From: a virus
IMG/VR virus record: IMGVR_UViG_3300010885_001565
Coordinates: 1-22,237 of that record
Length of the DNA: 22,237 bases
Reading direction: 5' to 3' (one strand)
How positions within the stretch are numbered: the stretch's first letter is position 1; the number at the start of each line of letters is the position of its first letter. The notes under the pieces were generated by a model that saw only the letters and a list, made by a program, of their open reading frames with translations, had not been told where the DNA came from and made no database searches. Shown piece by piece: positions 21,983-22,237 of this stretch. Made by a program: the position numbers and the translations under genes.

Positions 21983-22237
21983 TTGATTATTTTAAGATTG
22001 GCATTTTAACTGCCTGCGTATTAGGTTCTTTTGCTATTGGTTGGGGGTTGCGTAACCGTGACTTTAATGATTACAAAAGAGAAATAGAACACGCTGTAAA
22101 AGCGCAAGAAGCCCATGTCGAATCAATCAAGAAACAACAAGAATTAGTAAACAAAGGAATAGCCAATGAATACGAAGCTAAAATTGCTGCTTTGCGTAAT
22201 TACTATAAGTCTACAAGCGTGTGGAACAACGCCAGTA
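21979..22237 (+). CDS. Inner-membrane spanin (Rz-like), 3' end cut by window
   Basis: The ATG at 21979 overlaps the previous stop (ATGA). The 86 visible residues show one N-terminal membrane segment (about 6-23, KIGILTACVLGSFAIGWGL). A long Lys/Glu/Gln coiled coil follows with EHAVKAQEAHVESIKKQQEL and VNKGIANEYEAKIAALRNYY. This is the layout of i-spanins, which span the periplasm and fuse the two membranes at the end of lysis. The N-x-G-I-x-N-x-Y-x-A-K-I-A-A-L-R-N-x-Y segment is a good match to Rz proteins. An o-spanin gene nested or downstream would be expected past the edge. Confidence 0.82.
   Translation, partial: MIDYFKIGILTACVLGSFAIGWGLRNRDFNDYKREIEHAVKAQEAHVESIKKQQELVNKGIANEYEAKIAALRNYYKSTSVWNNAS

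Noticed and set aside
21627-21986. 119-aa plus-strand frame within the DUF7338-like gene
   Set aside because: Alternative frame of a gene with conserved motifs and coupled start; lacks its own ribosome-binding site.

Overview
The window is a piece of a tailed double-stranded DNA phage genome (or prophage) with a podovirus-like, P22-type virion gene order. All supported genes lie on the + strand. They are packed almost end to end, with no stretch over 100 bases lacking a gene, and no host genes, tRNA, integrase or CRISPR array are visible. The DNA is moderately AT-rich. A Gram-negative host is inferred from a spanin-like gene at the right edge and a heptosyltransferase-like glycosyltransferase. 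The genus cannot be told from the sequence; the protein flavour resembles phages of aquatic Proteobacteria.

Layout. 1-226: end of an unidentified gene. 257-4199: packaging block (small terminase candidate, large terminase, 758-aa portal). 4199-8214: an accessory cassette between portal and scaffold (750-aa Gly/Thr/Ser-rich fibre-like protein, 158-aa coiled-coil protein with FQ repeats, GT9-like glycosyltransferase, FmdB-type zinc-ribbon protein). 8238-10636: capsid block (acidic scaffold, major capsid protein, 98-aa decoration candidate), with an intrinsic terminator after the capsid gene and another after the 98-aa gene. 10732-14277: neck/tail block (207-aa protein, gp4-like adaptor, gp10-like stabilisation protein). 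14274-14666: GNAT acetyltransferase. 14676-19667: four large Gln/Ala/Gly-rich proteins, the likely DNA-ejection (internal virion) proteins. 19660-20856: fibre region, apparently split into a 79-aa anchor-like piece and a 246-aa protein with a receptor-binding-type C-terminus, then a 71-aa protein. 20856-22237: a small protein with a basic tail, two small holin candidates, a DUF7338-like membrane protein and an inner-membrane spanin cut by the window edge. No endolysin is seen; it may lie just downstream.

How it works together. The terminase packages DNA through the portal into a shell built from scaffold and capsid protein. The adaptor and stabilisation proteins close the neck, ejection proteins are packaged and delivered with the DNA, and fibres bind the host. 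The small membrane proteins and spanin open the cell. Nine gene junctions use the one-base stop/start overlap TAATG and four use ATGA, so translation is probably coupled along most of the window, while the two terminators around the 98-aa gene probably set the dose of the most abundant proteins.

Most unusual points: the GT9-like enzyme beside a Ser/Thr-rich fibre inside the head block; a near-identical 15-base gene ending at two separate fibre genes, each followed at once by another start codon; extra beta-type modules inside both neck proteins; and a histone-like basic tail on a 63-aa protein.
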